A DNA stretch of 64,000 bases from Lacinutrix sp. Hel_I_90 (GTDB lineage Bacteria; Bacteroidota; Bacteroidia; Flavobacteriales; Flavobacteriaceae): the NCBI RefSeq assembly GCF_000934685.1, contig NZ_JYNQ01000001.1:1414501-1478500 (forward strand). Reading direction: 5' to 3'. The position numbers and the translations under genes were made by a program. This document shows positions 27,266-36,992 of this stretch, piece after piece (within the stretch, counting starts at the first letter, position 1; each line of letters opens with the position of its first letter). The notes beneath the pieces are model-generated. The model had not been told where the DNA came from, made no database searches, and saw only the letters and a list, made by a program, of their open reading frames with translations.

Positions 27266-27671
27266 CGAAAAATTTTATTTTCGCTTCTAGCTTTCGTCTT
27301 CTCTCAAGATAAACTTAGGCGGAAGTCTTATTGTTATTTACTGCTATTTATTCTGAATCTTCAGGAAGGAGTTATTGCCCTTTAAACAGTCGCGCAATTT
27401 AAGTATTTCAGCTATAAACAATCAAATAATATGTATTATTCATTATGCGTGCATAATATTTTTAGGCTTTTTTATCAGATTCCTAATTTACCATGTTGTT
27501 TAAAAAAGGTCGTTTTTGGCCTGCTACTCTTTTTGCTGTCTCTTAATAATAAGAAAACATTTTTCCATAAGGCAGTAAGAAAAGCTGAGAACCCGTCTTT
27601 ACATTTAACGTTCTTTTAATAGAAAAATAGACACTTTTGAATAGTTTTACCTTCTCATCATTAAACATAAC
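27266..27671. other. intergenic region, nothing recognised
   Basis: About 400 AT-rich bases between divergent genes. A short plus-strand frame at 27431-27619 has a hydrophobic look but no start context or family and I do not believe it. Confidence 0.4.
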
Positions 27672-30116
27672 ATGAAAAAAACCACTTTTTTAGCCGCATT
27701 ATTTTTATGCGCATTCGCCTTTTCTCAAGAAAACCTCAACTATCAAAAACCCTCTAATGAAATATTAGAACTGGCTGAAGCACCACTAGCCCCTTCGATA
27801 AGAATGGATGATCAAGGAGAAAATATTGTTTTCCTCTACAGAAGTAATTTTAAAAGCATCGAAACCCTTTCTGAAAAAGAAATGCGATTAGGTGGTTTAA
27901 GAATAAATCCAAAAACAAATATCAATAGCAGACAAACCTATTATAATGATATTAAAGTTAGAACCGGAAGAAATGAGCAAGAGACTGCAGTAAATGGCTT
28001 GCCAGAAGCAGGCCGATATACCAATTTCACATGGTCTCCAGACCAAAAAATGATGGCATTTACAAATACGGTAAGTGATGGTGTAGAACTTTGGATCTTA
28101 GATGTTGCCACTAAAGCCGTAAATAAAATCACAGCATCAAATTTAAATGCGAATACTGGAACTCCTTTTTCATGGTTTAAAGATAGTAAATCACTACTCG
28201 TTAAGACTTTGAATAAAAACAGAAAAACATTAATTGATACTAAAACGGCTGTTCCAACTGGACCAACGATTTCTGTGAGTGAAGCTGGCAAAAAAGCACA
28301 AAACAGAACCTATCAAGATCTTTTAAAAAATAAAACAGATGAACATAATTTTGAGCAATTAGTAGTGTCTGAATTACAAAAAGTAGCTATAACAGGAACT
28401 GCCGAATTATGGATGAAAAGTGCTATGTATAGTGACATTTCTTTTTCTCCAGATGGTAATTATATTATGGTAACCACTATAGAAAAACCTTTTTCTTATT
28501 TGGTTCCTTATTCTAGATTTCCTTCTAAAATAAATATAGTCGATAAAAAAGCAAAACTAGTAAAGACTGCTCTAGAAGTTCCTTTAATAGAAGATTTACC
28601 AAAAGGCTTTATGGCCGTTAGAAAAGGTAAAAGAAATCTTTCTTGGAGAGATGATAAACCTGCATCATTAGTTTGGGCAGAAGCTCTTGATGAAGGTGAT
28701 CCAGAAATAGAAGTCCCTTATAGAGATGAAGTCTTTCAATTAGATGCTCCCTTTGAAGGCAACCCAAAATCGCTGTTAAAAACTATTGGTCGTTTTTATA
28801 ATGTAGAATGGGGAAATTATAACACAGCAATCGCGCATGACTATTGGTGGAATACCAGAAACACAAAATCTTACCTGTTTAACCCTTCAGATGCAGCCTC
28901 TGAAGCCGTTGTGTTTATCGATAGAAATTACCAAGATCGTTATAATGATCCCGGGACATTTATTTCTAAGCGCAATAAGTATGGGCGCTATACTTTAGAT
29001 ATGGTAGAAGATAATGTGTATTTAATGGGAGATGGTTACAGTGACAGTGGTAAGTTTCCTTTTATAGATGAAATGAATTTAGAAACTAAAGAAACGGTGC
29101 GATTATATCAAGCACAATTAACAGATAAAATTGAAAATATTTCATCTGCTTTAGATCTAAAAAAAGGAGAAATACTAGTATTATTAGAGTCTAAAAACGA
29201 ATATCCTAACTACTACATTAGGAATATTAAAAAGAAAACGGCTCCTGTGCCTTTAACTCAATTTAAAAACCCGTTTAGCAGTATCCAAAATGTACACAAA
29301 GAAGTGATTAAATATAATCGCGAAGATGGCTTGGAACTCTCTGGCACGCTATACCTACCTACTAATTTTGAAGAAGGAAAAAAATACCCGATGATAATGT
29401 GGGCCTATCCTCAAGAATTTAAAGATAAAAGTAATGCTGGACAAAACACCAAGAGTTCTAACGCGTTCACCTACCCCTATTACGGGTCACCAATTTATTG
29501 GGTAACCAAAGGCTATGTTGTTTTAGACGATGCGTCTTTTCCTATCGTTGGGGAAGGAAGTGATGAACCAAATGACACCTTTATAAAACAACTCGTATCT
29601 AATGCTAAAGCAGCGATTGATGCCGTAGACAGTTTAGGCTATATCAATAGAGATAAAGTAGCGGTTGGTGGCCATTCTTATGGCGCCTTTATGACTGCTA
29701 ATTTATTATCACACTCTAATTTATTTGCTGCTGGAATTGCAAGGAGTGGTGCTTACAATAGAACGTTAACACCTTTTGGTTTCCAAAGTGAAGAACGCAA
29801 TTACTGGGAGGCTCCTGAAATTTATTACAATATGTCTCCATTCATGCATGCAGACACCATGAAAACTCCGCTACTTCTAATCCATGGCGAAGCAGATAAC
29901 AACTCTGGAACCTATCCTTTACAAAGCGAGCGCTATTTTAACGCCCTTAAAGGCCTTGGTGCTCCAGTAAGGTTAGTTATGTTACCTAAAGAAAGTCATG
30001 GTTACAGAGCTAAAGAATCTGTTATGCATTTACTTTGGGAACAAGATCAATGGCTAGAAAAATATTTAAAAGATAAAGAAACAATTGACACGCCTAAAGA
30101 ATCAATAAAAGAATAA
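27672..30116 (+). CDS. secreted S9-family (prolyl oligopeptidase) peptidase
   Basis: The 814-residue product has a signal peptide (1-18, 'LCAFAFSQ'), a long beta-propeller region (about 30-560) with repeated 'SPDGNYI'-like blades, and a C-terminal alpha/beta-hydrolase peptidase domain. The catalytic triad is S669 ('GGHSYGAFM'), D742 ('HGEADNNS') and H776 ('KESHGYR'). It would cut short peptides in the periplasm. The long form with this motif set resembles glutamyl or prolyl aminopeptidases of Bacteroidota and plants. It is a single gene with a terminator. Confidence 0.94.
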   Translation: MKKTTFLAALFLCAFAFSQENLNYQKPSNEILELAEAPLAPSIRMDDQGENIVFLYRSNFKSIETLSEKEMRLGGLRINPKTNINSRQTYYNDIKVRTGRNEQETAVNGLPEAGRYTNFTWSPDQKMMAFTNTVSDGVELWILDVATKAVNKITASNLNANTGTPFSWFKDSKSLLVKTLNKNRKTLIDTKTAVPTGPTISVSEAGKKAQNRTYQDLLKNKTDEHNFEQLVVSELQKVAITGTAELWMKSAMYSDISFSPDGNYIMVTTIEKPFSYLVPYSRFPSKINIVDKKAKLVKTALEVPLIEDLPKGFMAVRKGKRNLSWRDDKPASLVWAEALDEGDPEIEVPYRDEVFQLDAPFEGNPKSLLKTIGRFYNVEWGNYNTAIAHDYWWNTRNTKSYLFNPSDAASEAVVFIDRNYQDRYNDPGTFISKRNKYGRYTLDMVEDNVYLMGDGYSDSGKFPFIDEMNLETKETVRLYQAQLTDKIENISSALDLKKGEILVLLESKNEYPNYYIRNIKKKTAPVPLTQFKNPFSSIQNVHKEVIKYNREDGLELSGTLYLPTNFEEGKKYPMIMWAYPQEFKDKSNAGQNTKSSNAFTYPYYGSPIYWVTKGYVVLDDASFPIVGEGSDEPNDTFIKQLVSNAKAAIDAVDSLGYINRDKVAVGGHSYGAFMTANLLSHSNLFAAGIARSGAYNRTLTPFGFQSEERNYWEAPEIYYNMSPFMHADTMKTPLLLIHGEADNNSGTYPLQSERYFNALKGLGAPVRLVMLPKESHGYRAKESVMHLLWEQDQWLEKYLKDKETIDTPKESIKE

Positions 30117-30130
30117 TTTTTTTCACTTCA

Positions 30131-30161
30131 AAAAAGCCATTCTCCCGAGTGGCTTTTTTTT
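30131..30161 (+). terminator. intrinsic terminator after the S9 peptidase gene
   Basis: AAAAAGCCA at 30131 pairs with TGGCTTTTT; the loop contains a weak inner CT/AG pair and an eight-base T run follows. Confidence 0.8.
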
Positions 30162-30244
30162 ATGTCAACTTGTCACAAATAATGACTTGGCATTTTTGTT
30201 GACTTGTAAATTGATGATTTAATCATTTAAATACAATAACTAAG

Positions 30245-30303
30245 ATTCTCACCTACGTGGGAATTATAAATAACAAACAGTTTCCCACTTTCGTGGGAAT
30301 AAT
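30245..30303. repeat. degenerate repeat with 'cgtgggaat' motif twice
   Basis: 'CACCTACGTGGGAATTA' and 'CACTTTCGTGGGAATAA' are related copies 45 bases apart, upstream of htpG. Likely an eroded REP-like element. Confidence 0.35.
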
Positions 30304-30317
30304 TAATAAATTAAATT

Positions 30318-32231
30318 ATGGCAAAAGGAAATATTAATGTTTCAGTTGAAAACATTTTCCCACTTATTAAAAAATTCTTGTACAGTGACCACGAAATATT
30401 TTTACGTGAGCTCATTAGTAATGCTACAGATGCAACTTTAAAGCTGAAGCATTTAGCGAGTATTGGAGAGTCGAAATCTGAGTATGGCAACCCTATTATT
30501 GAAGTAAAAATCGATAAAGAAGGCAAGAAATTACACATCATCGATCAAGGTTTAGGGATGACTGCTGAAGAAGTAGAAAAATACATTAACCAAATTGCTT
30601 TTTCAGGTGCTGAAGAGTTTTTAGACAAGTACAAAGACTCAGCAAAAGACTCAGGAATCATCGGTCATTTTGGTTTAGGATTCTATTCTGCCTTTATGGT
30701 TGCAGAAAAAGTTGAGCTTATTACTAAATCGCATAAAGATGAACCTGCAGCACATTGGACCTGTGATGGTTCTCCTGAATTTACTTTAGAAGCTTCAGAT
30801 AAAACAGAAAGAGGCACAGAAATTATCTTACATATTGCTGAAGATTCGACAGAATTTTTAGAAGACGCTCGTATTAGCGCCTTACTTTCTAAGTACAACA
30901 AGTTTATGCCTATTCCAATTAAATTTGGAACTAAGGAGATTAATGATCCTGAGCATGAACCAGCGACTATTAAAGATAAAGACGGAAAAGAAACAAAGGA
31001 ACCGCAACGTAAAATAACGGTAGATAATATCATCAATAACCCTGATCCGGCGTGGACCAAACAGCCAGCAGAGTTAGAAGATACAAATTACAAGAGCTTT
31101 TACAGAGAGTTATATCCTTCGCAATTTGAAGAGCCTTTATTTCACATTCATTTAAATGTAGACTACCCATTCAACTTAACAGGAATCTTATATTTCCCTA
31201 AGTTATCTCCAGATATGGGAGCGCAAAAGGACAAGATTCAGTTGTACCAAAATCAGGTGTATGTCACCGATAATGTTGAAGGTATTGTACCAGAATTCTT
31301 AACCATGTTACGTGGTGTTATCGATTCGCCAGATATTCCATTAAACGTCTCACGTTCGTATTTACAAGCGGATGGTGCTGTGAAGAAAATCTCATCATAC
31401 ATTACACGTAAAGTAGCCGATAAATTGAAATCACTGTTTAATAACAGCCGTGAAGATTTTGAAGCCAAGTGGAATGACATAAAAATCGTTATCGAATACG
31501 GCATGCTTTCTGAAGACAAATTCTTTGAAAAAGCAGATGCTTTTGCACTTTACCCAACGGTAGACGGTAAGTATTACACCTACGAAGAATTAGAAAACGC
31601 CATTAAAGCAAACCAAACCGATAAAGACGGTAAAATGGTGGTTTTATATGCCAGTAATAAAGATGAGCAACATTCTTATATCGAAGCAGCGAAAGCTAAA
31701 GGTTACGAAGTCTTGTTATTAGATTCGCCTATCGTATCGCACTTAATGCAGAAATTAGAAAGCTCAAAAGAGAACATGACGTTTGCACGTGTCGATGCAG
31801 ATGCTATCGATAAGTTAATTAAGAAAGACGAAACTGCGATTTCTAAATTAGACGAAGACCAAACAAAAATGTTGGACGAGTTACTAAAAGAGTTGATTCC
31901 TTCAGAAAAATTCATGGTACAATTAGAGCCTCAAGATAGTGAAGCGGCACCATTTATGATTACACAACCAGAGTTTATGCGTCGTATGAAAGACATGCAA
32001 GCTTCTGGCGGGGGTGGCGGTATGTTTGGCATGGGTCATATGCCAGACATGTATAACTTAGTGGTGAATACAAACTCTGAATTGGTTGGTGAGATTTTAG
32101 CAACCAAAACGAAGAAAAAACAAGAACGTTTAATCACGCAAAGCATCGATTTAGCGCGTTTATCTCAAGGACTTTTAAAAGGAAAAGAATTGAGCGATTT
32201 TATTAAGCGCAGCTATGAAATGATTAAATAA
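30318..32231 (+). CDS. htpG: molecular chaperone HtpG (Hsp90)
   Basis: The 637-residue product has the GHKL ATPase N-domain ('FLRELISNATDATLK', 'IIDQGLGMTAEEV', 'IGHFGLGFYSAFMVAEKV'), the middle domain ('NYKSFYRELYPSQFEEPLFHIHL', 'GVIDSPDIPLNVSRSYLQAD') and a C-terminal dimerisation domain. It is a dimeric ATP-driven chaperone in the cytoplasm. A glycine-rich insertion, 'SGGGGGMFGMG' near 565, is typical of Bacteroidota HtpG. It is a single gene followed by a strong terminator. Confidence 0.97.
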   Translation: MAKGNINVSVENIFPLIKKFLYSDHEIFLRELISNATDATLKLKHLASIGESKSEYGNPIIEVKIDKEGKKLHIIDQGLGMTAEEVEKYINQIAFSGAEEFLDKYKDSAKDSGIIGHFGLGFYSAFMVAEKVELITKSHKDEPAAHWTCDGSPEFTLEASDKTERGTEIILHIAEDSTEFLEDARISALLSKYNKFMPIPIKFGTKEINDPEHEPATIKDKDGKETKEPQRKITVDNIINNPDPAWTKQPAELEDTNYKSFYRELYPSQFEEPLFHIHLNVDYPFNLTGILYFPKLSPDMGAQKDKIQLYQNQVYVTDNVEGIVPEFLTMLRGVIDSPDIPLNVSRSYLQADGAVKKISSYITRKVADKLKSLFNNSREDFEAKWNDIKIVIEYGMLSEDKFFEKADAFALYPTVDGKYYTYEELENAIKANQTDKDGKMVVLYASNKDEQHSYIEAAKAKGYEVLLLDSPIVSHLMQKLESSKENMTFARVDADAIDKLIKKDETAISKLDEDQTKMLDELLKELIPSEKFMVQLEPQDSEAAPFMITQPEFMRRMKDMQASGGGGGMFGMGHMPDMYNLVVNTNSELVGEILATKTKKKQERLITQSIDLARLSQGLLKGKELSDFIKRSYEMIK

Positions 32232-32294
32232 AAATGTAGTCTGTCATTCCGAGGACGCAGGTCGTCGCAATCTTTTTAATTGAATCTAAATACT

Positions 32295-32328
32295 AAAAAC
32301 CACTCTGTGAAAATAGAGTGGTTTTTCT
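32295..32328 (+). terminator. intrinsic terminator after htpG
   Basis: A perfect 12-bp stem, AAAAACCACTCT (32295-32306) with complement 32315-32326 and an 8-base loop. Confidence 0.85.
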
Positions 32329-32342
32329 ATTTAATAAAAAAG

Positions 32343-32350
32343 TATCTTTG
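32343..32350 (+). promoter_or_regulatory. -7 element of the ASH-lipoprotein promoter
   Basis: TATCTTTG, an exact TAnnTTTG match, 38 bases before the ATG at 32389. Transcription would start near 32357. Confidence 0.55.
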
Positions 32351-32388
32351 CCAGAATTTTTTTACAAACTCTAAACATACGGTTAAAG

Positions 32389-33864
32389 ATGATTAAACAA
32401 TTAAACCTACCGGGACTATTTAAATTAAAACTATTATTAATTGCGCTATTGTTAATAGGGTGTAGTAGCGAGAATGACCCAAAAGAAGATGAAATGGCAC
32501 AAAACGCCATGATAGAAATAATTTCTGAAAACAATACGACTATTGATTTTGGACAAGTAGTACAGGGTGCTGCACTTACTAAGCAATTTGAAATAAAAAA
32601 CACGGGCTCTATAGATTTAATTATTTCAAATATTACCACACCTGCCGCTTTTACAGTAAACCAAAATGCTGTCACTGTTTCTCCAAGCGCTACGGTGGTT
32701 GTTGAAGTCACCTTTAGCCCTGAAACAATGAGCGCAATTAGTGGCGATTTAATCATTATCAGCAACGCGATTTCTGGAGAAAATAGTCTTTTACTTTCGG
32801 GGATTGGCACGAGCAACATTTTTGAAGGCGATGTGATTTTACGTAGTCAACAAGAAATAGACGATTTTGGAGCGCTGGGTTATATAGAAATAACTGGCAA
32901 CTTATATATAGGAGACGCGAGCTCTCCAAGTATTACAGATTTAACGGCACTGTCTAATCTTGAAGCAACAAATGGTCTAGATATTAAATACAACCCGCAA
33001 TTGAGTAGTCTACAAGGACTGGAGAATCTCGCCATTGAAAATCGTTTAGTTTTGGTTGCTAATAATTTAATCGAGAACTACAATGTGCTTTCTGGCATTT
33101 CTAATACGCTTAGTATTTTACAAATTGCCCAACACCCCAATTTGAATGATTTAAGTGCTTTTGAAAACATGACCTCCCTGGGGTATCTCTTTTTTTCAAA
33201 TAATGATTTAATAACGGACCTTAGTGTATTTTTAAACTTAACTACGATCATTAATAAGCTTGAGATCACTAACAACGTGTCACTTACCAATTTAGATGGC
33301 TTAACGAATGTTATTCATGTGGGAAACACGATATCTATCTCCTTCAATGAACAATTATCTAGCTATTGCGGATTAGTCAATTTAATTCAAACACAGGGCC
33401 TACAATTTATTAGCTTTGTAGAGATGCGGTATAATAGATACAACCCTTCTGGCGCAAGCGCTATTATAAACCAATGCGAAAAGGCAGTTGCTGATGGCGT
33501 TTACGATGGCTTTATAAGAATTGGCGACACGAGTGCGCGTGATTATTTTATTAGCAAAAACTATACAACAATAGATGGAGAACTTGCCATAGTGAGTGGT
33601 GCTGACACTACAGGGCTAACAAACACTTTAACCAATATTACTGGTGATCTTTTTATCTCTAGCATCACCTCAACGGACCTCAATGGTTTAGAAAATTTAA
33701 CGGCTGTTGGTGCTAACATCTATGTAAATAACTGTTCGAACTTGACTGATTTTTGTGCATTAAATAACGTCATCAACAGTGGGAATTTTAATACATTAAG
33801 TGTGTCAAACAATGCTTACAATCCAAGCGTTTCAGATTTTAATTCTGGAAACTGTTCCTTATAG
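32389..33864 (+). CDS. lipoprotein with ASH (choice-of-anchor D) domain and LRR-like repeats
   Basis: The 491-residue product has a lipoprotein signal (lipobox 'LLLIGC', Cys about 25). An ASH/choice-of-anchor-D immunoglobulin-like domain spans about 40-145 ('IDFGQVVQGAALTKQFEIKNTGSIDLIISNI', 'VVVEVTFSP'). The remainder has 'LTALSNLEATNGLDIKYNPQLSSLQGLENL'-type repeats of about 22 residues, like the receptor L-domain or leucine-rich repeats of BspA-like proteins. It is probably a surface-exposed binding protein; partner unknown. It is a single gene between two terminators. Confidence 0.85.
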   Translation: MIKQLNLPGLFKLKLLLIALLLIGCSSENDPKEDEMAQNAMIEIISENNTTIDFGQVVQGAALTKQFEIKNTGSIDLIISNITTPAAFTVNQNAVTVSPSATVVVEVTFSPETMSAISGDLIIISNAISGENSLLLSGIGTSNIFEGDVILRSQQEIDDFGALGYIEITGNLYIGDASSPSITDLTALSNLEATNGLDIKYNPQLSSLQGLENLAIENRLVLVANNLIENYNVLSGISNTLSILQIAQHPNLNDLSAFENMTSLGYLFFSNNDLITDLSVFLNLTTIINKLEITNNVSLTNLDGLTNVIHVGNTISISFNEQLSSYCGLVNLIQTQGLQFISFVEMRYNRYNPSGASAIINQCEKAVADGVYDGFIRIGDTSARDYFISKNYTTIDGELAIVSGADTTGLTNTLTNITGDLFISSITSTDLNGLENLTAVGANIYVNNCSNLTDFCALNNVINSGNFNTLSVSNNAYNPSVSDFNSGNCSL

Positions 33865-33913
33865 TTATCCTCTACTTGAGAATTACAGGCCTTTACTTTT
33901 AAAGCCTTTGAAT

Positions 33914-33950
33914 AAAAAAACCACCTTGTAAACACAAGGTGGTTTTTTTA
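33914..33950 (+). terminator. intrinsic terminator after the ASH-lipoprotein
   Basis: AAAAACCACCTTG pairs perfectly with CAAGGTGGTTTTT around a 6-base loop, with A and T runs on the two sides. Confidence 0.85.
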
Positions 33951-34087
33951 TTTAACTTTCCTTACTCCTATACACTTTTCCAGAGAAAAAACTAAGCCCT
34001 ACTTTGTCGTTTTATTACTAGATACGAATAAACTGTTAAAACCACTAAACGATAGAATTATAGCGTACCTTCAACAAAAAAAACGGA

Positions 34088-34699
34088 ATGTCTATAGCGC
34101 GAAGAGTGAGATTGGTGGAAGGATTATATGAGCAGCTTGATTTAGAAATTTCGGCGTTTCAAGACAAGACCAAACTACATTGTCTAGCGGGCTGTGGTAA
34201 TTGTTGCACCAACCCCACTGTTGAAGCCTCACCTTTAGAGTTTTTGCCCTGGGCGTTTCATCTCTTTTTAAACGGACAAGCAGAAGCCACGCTTAAAATA
34301 CTAAACACCAAAGAAAAGCACTCTATTTGCCACATATACCAGCCACTAAACATTGTAGACAGTACGTTAGGGAAGTGTAGCAACTATAAATACCGCGGCT
34401 TAATATGCCGGCTTTTTGCTTATGCTGCTACCAACGATAAATATGGCCAAAAACGATTAGCAACCTGCAAAATTATTAAAGACAACCAGAAAGAGAGCTA
34501 TGAAACTACTGTAGCCGCGATTAGCAAGGGGCTATATGTCCCGATGTTTACAGACTACTATATGCAGTTGTCTCAAATTGATTTTAATATGGGAAACCGC
34601 ATTGTGCCTATTACTATTGCCCTAAAATTAGCCTTGGAAGAAGTCTTACAGTATTACGCGTACAGACCGTTCCCTAGTGGTTTGGCGAATAGTGCCTAG
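34088..34699 (+). CDS. YkgJ-family cysteine cluster protein
   Basis: The 203-residue product has the YkgJ cluster: 'CLAGCGNCCTNP' (C37-C46 region), a later 'CSNYKYRGLICRLFAY' and another Cys in 'LATCKIIK'. The family binds Zn or Fe-S through these cysteines and is otherwise uncharacterised. It is cytoplasmic, with no signal peptide. It is a single gene. The N-terminus 'MSIARRVRLVEGLYEQLDLEI' is unusual but helical. Confidence 0.88.
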   Translation: MSIARRVRLVEGLYEQLDLEISAFQDKTKLHCLAGCGNCCTNPTVEASPLEFLPWAFHLFLNGQAEATLKILNTKEKHSICHIYQPLNIVDSTLGKCSNYKYRGLICRLFAYAATNDKYGQKRLATCKIIKDNQKESYETTVAAISKGLYVPMFTDYYMQLSQIDFNMGNRIVPITIALKLALEEVLQYYAYRPFPSGLANSA

Positions 34700-35142
34700 A
34701 CGCAATTGTTGAAGTTTCTAAAAAACAGCTAGTAATTTACTAACTGCTGTTACGCTTACAAATGCAAATAGCGTGTAATGGTTTCGAACAGACAGCACTT
34801 TTGCGTTTCATGACTTCTGTTTTCGCAGTTATAGGAGGGTATGTATTGCCCAAGAAACACGGCTTTAAAACCTATCGTTTGCCTTAATAATACTATTAAC
34901 CCTTCTACATAATAATCTCTGAAGAATTGTCATCGAATAATTGCGATAGCCTGTCACTTCTGTTTTACAAAAAGAAGTGATTTTAAGGGCAGTTTATTAC
35001 CACTTTAAATGGGAATATTCAGTTTTTCGCATACAGCATTCTCATCTTAAACGCGCTGCAAATAGTGTTAAACATATTTAAAACCCACCTTTCAAAAATA
35101 TTGTTTTTAGTATCTTTAGTTTAAATCGTTAAAGAATCAATC
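34700..35142. other. intergenic region, nothing recognised
   Basis: About 440 bases without a convincing frame on either strand. TATCTTTA at about 35110 is one base from the -7 consensus and lies 33 bases before the DUF1704 gene, so it may be its promoter. Confidence 0.4.
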
Positions 35143-36990
35143 ATGAATATCGAGGTCTCCTCAAAAGATATGGCTCCTAGCGTCAAAGCGTTAGTTCCAG
35201 CATTAGAACAAGGTAATAGAACAGTGACACCCCTCCCTCACGGAGGGTATCTCTTTTTAGAACACGACGTTCCAGCACTCCTAATCTATCGCGATGGTCC
35301 TAATGAAACAACAAGCAAAAGATTAGTGCGCGGTGGTGCATCTTACCTAATCATTGGCACAAATGAGTTTGATTACTATAAAAAATTCATACATGACCTT
35401 ACGGCCTTGATGTCTGAAAAGTTTGGAGCTTTTATTGTTCTTGAAATTTCTATAGGAGCAACAAATAGTGAGCATTTTATTATCCGTGGGCCTTCGCATA
35501 AATTACCAGTATCATTGGATGTATTAAAAAAAGAACTACTTAAAATAAAAAGCAGACAATATAATGTAACGCTAGGCGTGACTATCGAGCAGCTAAAACA
35601 ACGTCAAGCACAGCAAGAGCCACTGTTTGATATTTCAGGCATCAGAAAAAAAGGGGCAACCTATATAAGTCTGGAGGTTCCTCCTGTCTATCAAAACCAA
35701 CAAGGTGTGATATATCCTGTTTATTTCAGGGATTTTAGAGATCAATTTATCAAGGCTATACAAAAAGCGATTTTTGAATTTGTACGTATACAAACCACCT
35801 CATCCCTTGTAAATTATAATGCATTGGGCAAGCGCGCCATTCATAAAGAAGTATTTAAAATAGACAAAGAACTTTCTAAGATTGAAAACAGTTACCCGTT
35901 TTTATTATTGGTGGCGCCAGTAAATATTCAGGCATTAAGGAGTCAGTTTTTTGAATCACATTTTAAAAAACTAGACCGTTATCACTACCGTTTATTGCCG
36001 GTAGATCCAGATATTTTAAAACGAAAATTATACAATCTTCGCATTGACGAAATCGATGACCCGGCGATTTCTTATCTGTTTGACGAAAAGCGGGAAGAAA
36101 TAGATCACGAGCTCACCATGCTAAAAGAACGTGGCTCAAAAAATTTTTTTTACAGCAGTGTGCGCCTTTACAAAGGGCTGGATAAAGATGTGTTGGCAGA
36201 AGCCCAACTCATCTTACAGAATATAAACGAAAACCATGAGGAAGAAAAAAAAGCACAGATAAACAGCCAAGAATTTAGTAAACTAGCACATTCCGAATTT
36301 GATTATTTCAAAAAACAGGATCCCAATTTTAAGTGCAAAGTGCACATACGGGACGACGTAAATGTGATGATGATAAGTAAAGGTGAATTATATCTCCCCC
36401 GGGATTATACGATGACAAAAAAAGATGCAAAAGCACTCATACAACACGAAATAGGTACTCATGTCCTCACCTACTATAATGGGGCACAGCAGCCACTCAC
36501 GCAAATGGCCTCTGGGCTTGCAAATTATGATGCACTACAGGAGGGTATCGCCGTTTTGAGCGAGTATTTATGTGGTGGCCTTTCGGGGAACAGGCTTCGC
36601 ATCTTGGCAGGACGTGTAGTCGCGGGAGCAGCCCTTATGGAAGGAGCAGATTTTCACCAAGTATTTTTTGAACTCTATTCCCGTTACGATTTTACTAAAG
36701 AACGTGCTTTTAATATGACCTCACGAATGTTTCAAGGGGGCGGATTTTTAAAAGACATTATCTACTTGAAAGGTCTGGTGAGGCTTAGGAACTACTTGGT
36801 CAATGGTGGCGAACTGCAGCCCTTGTTAAAGGGGAAATTTGCATTAAAACACGTCAACGTCATTCAGGACCTTACAGACCGGGATTTGGTGATTGCTCCT
36901 AAATTAACCCCTCGCTATTTCGAGCATAAAAATTTCAACAAAAAATTAATTAATCTAAAAAAGGGACTTTCTCTTTCAAAAATGATATAA
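35143..36990 (+). CDS. DUF1704 (QEGLA-motif) metallopeptidase
   Basis: The 615-residue product matches the DUF1704 family annotated as 'flavohemoglobin expression-modulating QEGLA motif protein'. The catalytic region shows H435-E-x-x-x-H440 (HEIGTH), as in gluzincin-like peptidases, and Q466-E467-G-I-A, the QEGLA motif whose Glu is the probable third zinc ligand. No signal peptide or membrane segment, so cytoplasmic. Eukaryotic members (MATCAP/TMCP) are tubulin tyrosine carboxypeptidases (established). The bacterial substrate is unknown; cleavage of a C-terminal residue is inference. It starts a three-gene unit with an ATP-grasp ligase 2 bp downstream. Confidence 0.9.
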   Translation: MNIEVSSKDMAPSVKALVPALEQGNRTVTPLPHGGYLFLEHDVPALLIYRDGPNETTSKRLVRGGASYLIIGTNEFDYYKKFIHDLTALMSEKFGAFIVLEISIGATNSEHFIIRGPSHKLPVSLDVLKKELLKIKSRQYNVTLGVTIEQLKQRQAQQEPLFDISGIRKKGATYISLEVPPVYQNQQGVIYPVYFRDFRDQFIKAIQKAIFEFVRIQTTSSLVNYNALGKRAIHKEVFKIDKELSKIENSYPFLLLVAPVNIQALRSQFFESHFKKLDRYHYRLLPVDPDILKRKLYNLRIDEIDDPAISYLFDEKREEIDHELTMLKERGSKNFFYSSVRLYKGLDKDVLAEAQLILQNINENHEEEKKAQINSQEFSKLAHSEFDYFKKQDPNFKCKVHIRDDVNVMMISKGELYLPRDYTMTKKDAKALIQHEIGTHVLTYYNGAQQPLTQMASGLANYDALQEGIAVLSEYLCGGLSGNRLRILAGRVVAGAALMEGADFHQVFFELYSRYDFTKERAFNMTSRMFQGGGFLKDIIYLKGLVRLRNYLVNGGELQPLLKGKFALKHVNVIQDLTDRDLVIAPKLTPRYFEHKNFNKKLINLKKGLSLSKMI

Positions 36991-36992
36991 CC

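Noticed and set aside
27431-27619. 62-codon plus-strand frame upstream of the S9 peptidase
   Set aside because: Low-complexity, no promoter or family match; judged chance.
32331-32819. 162-codon minus-strand frame over the ASH lipoprotein
   Set aside because: Hydrophobic antisense shadow; the plus-strand gene has promoter, lipobox and terminator.
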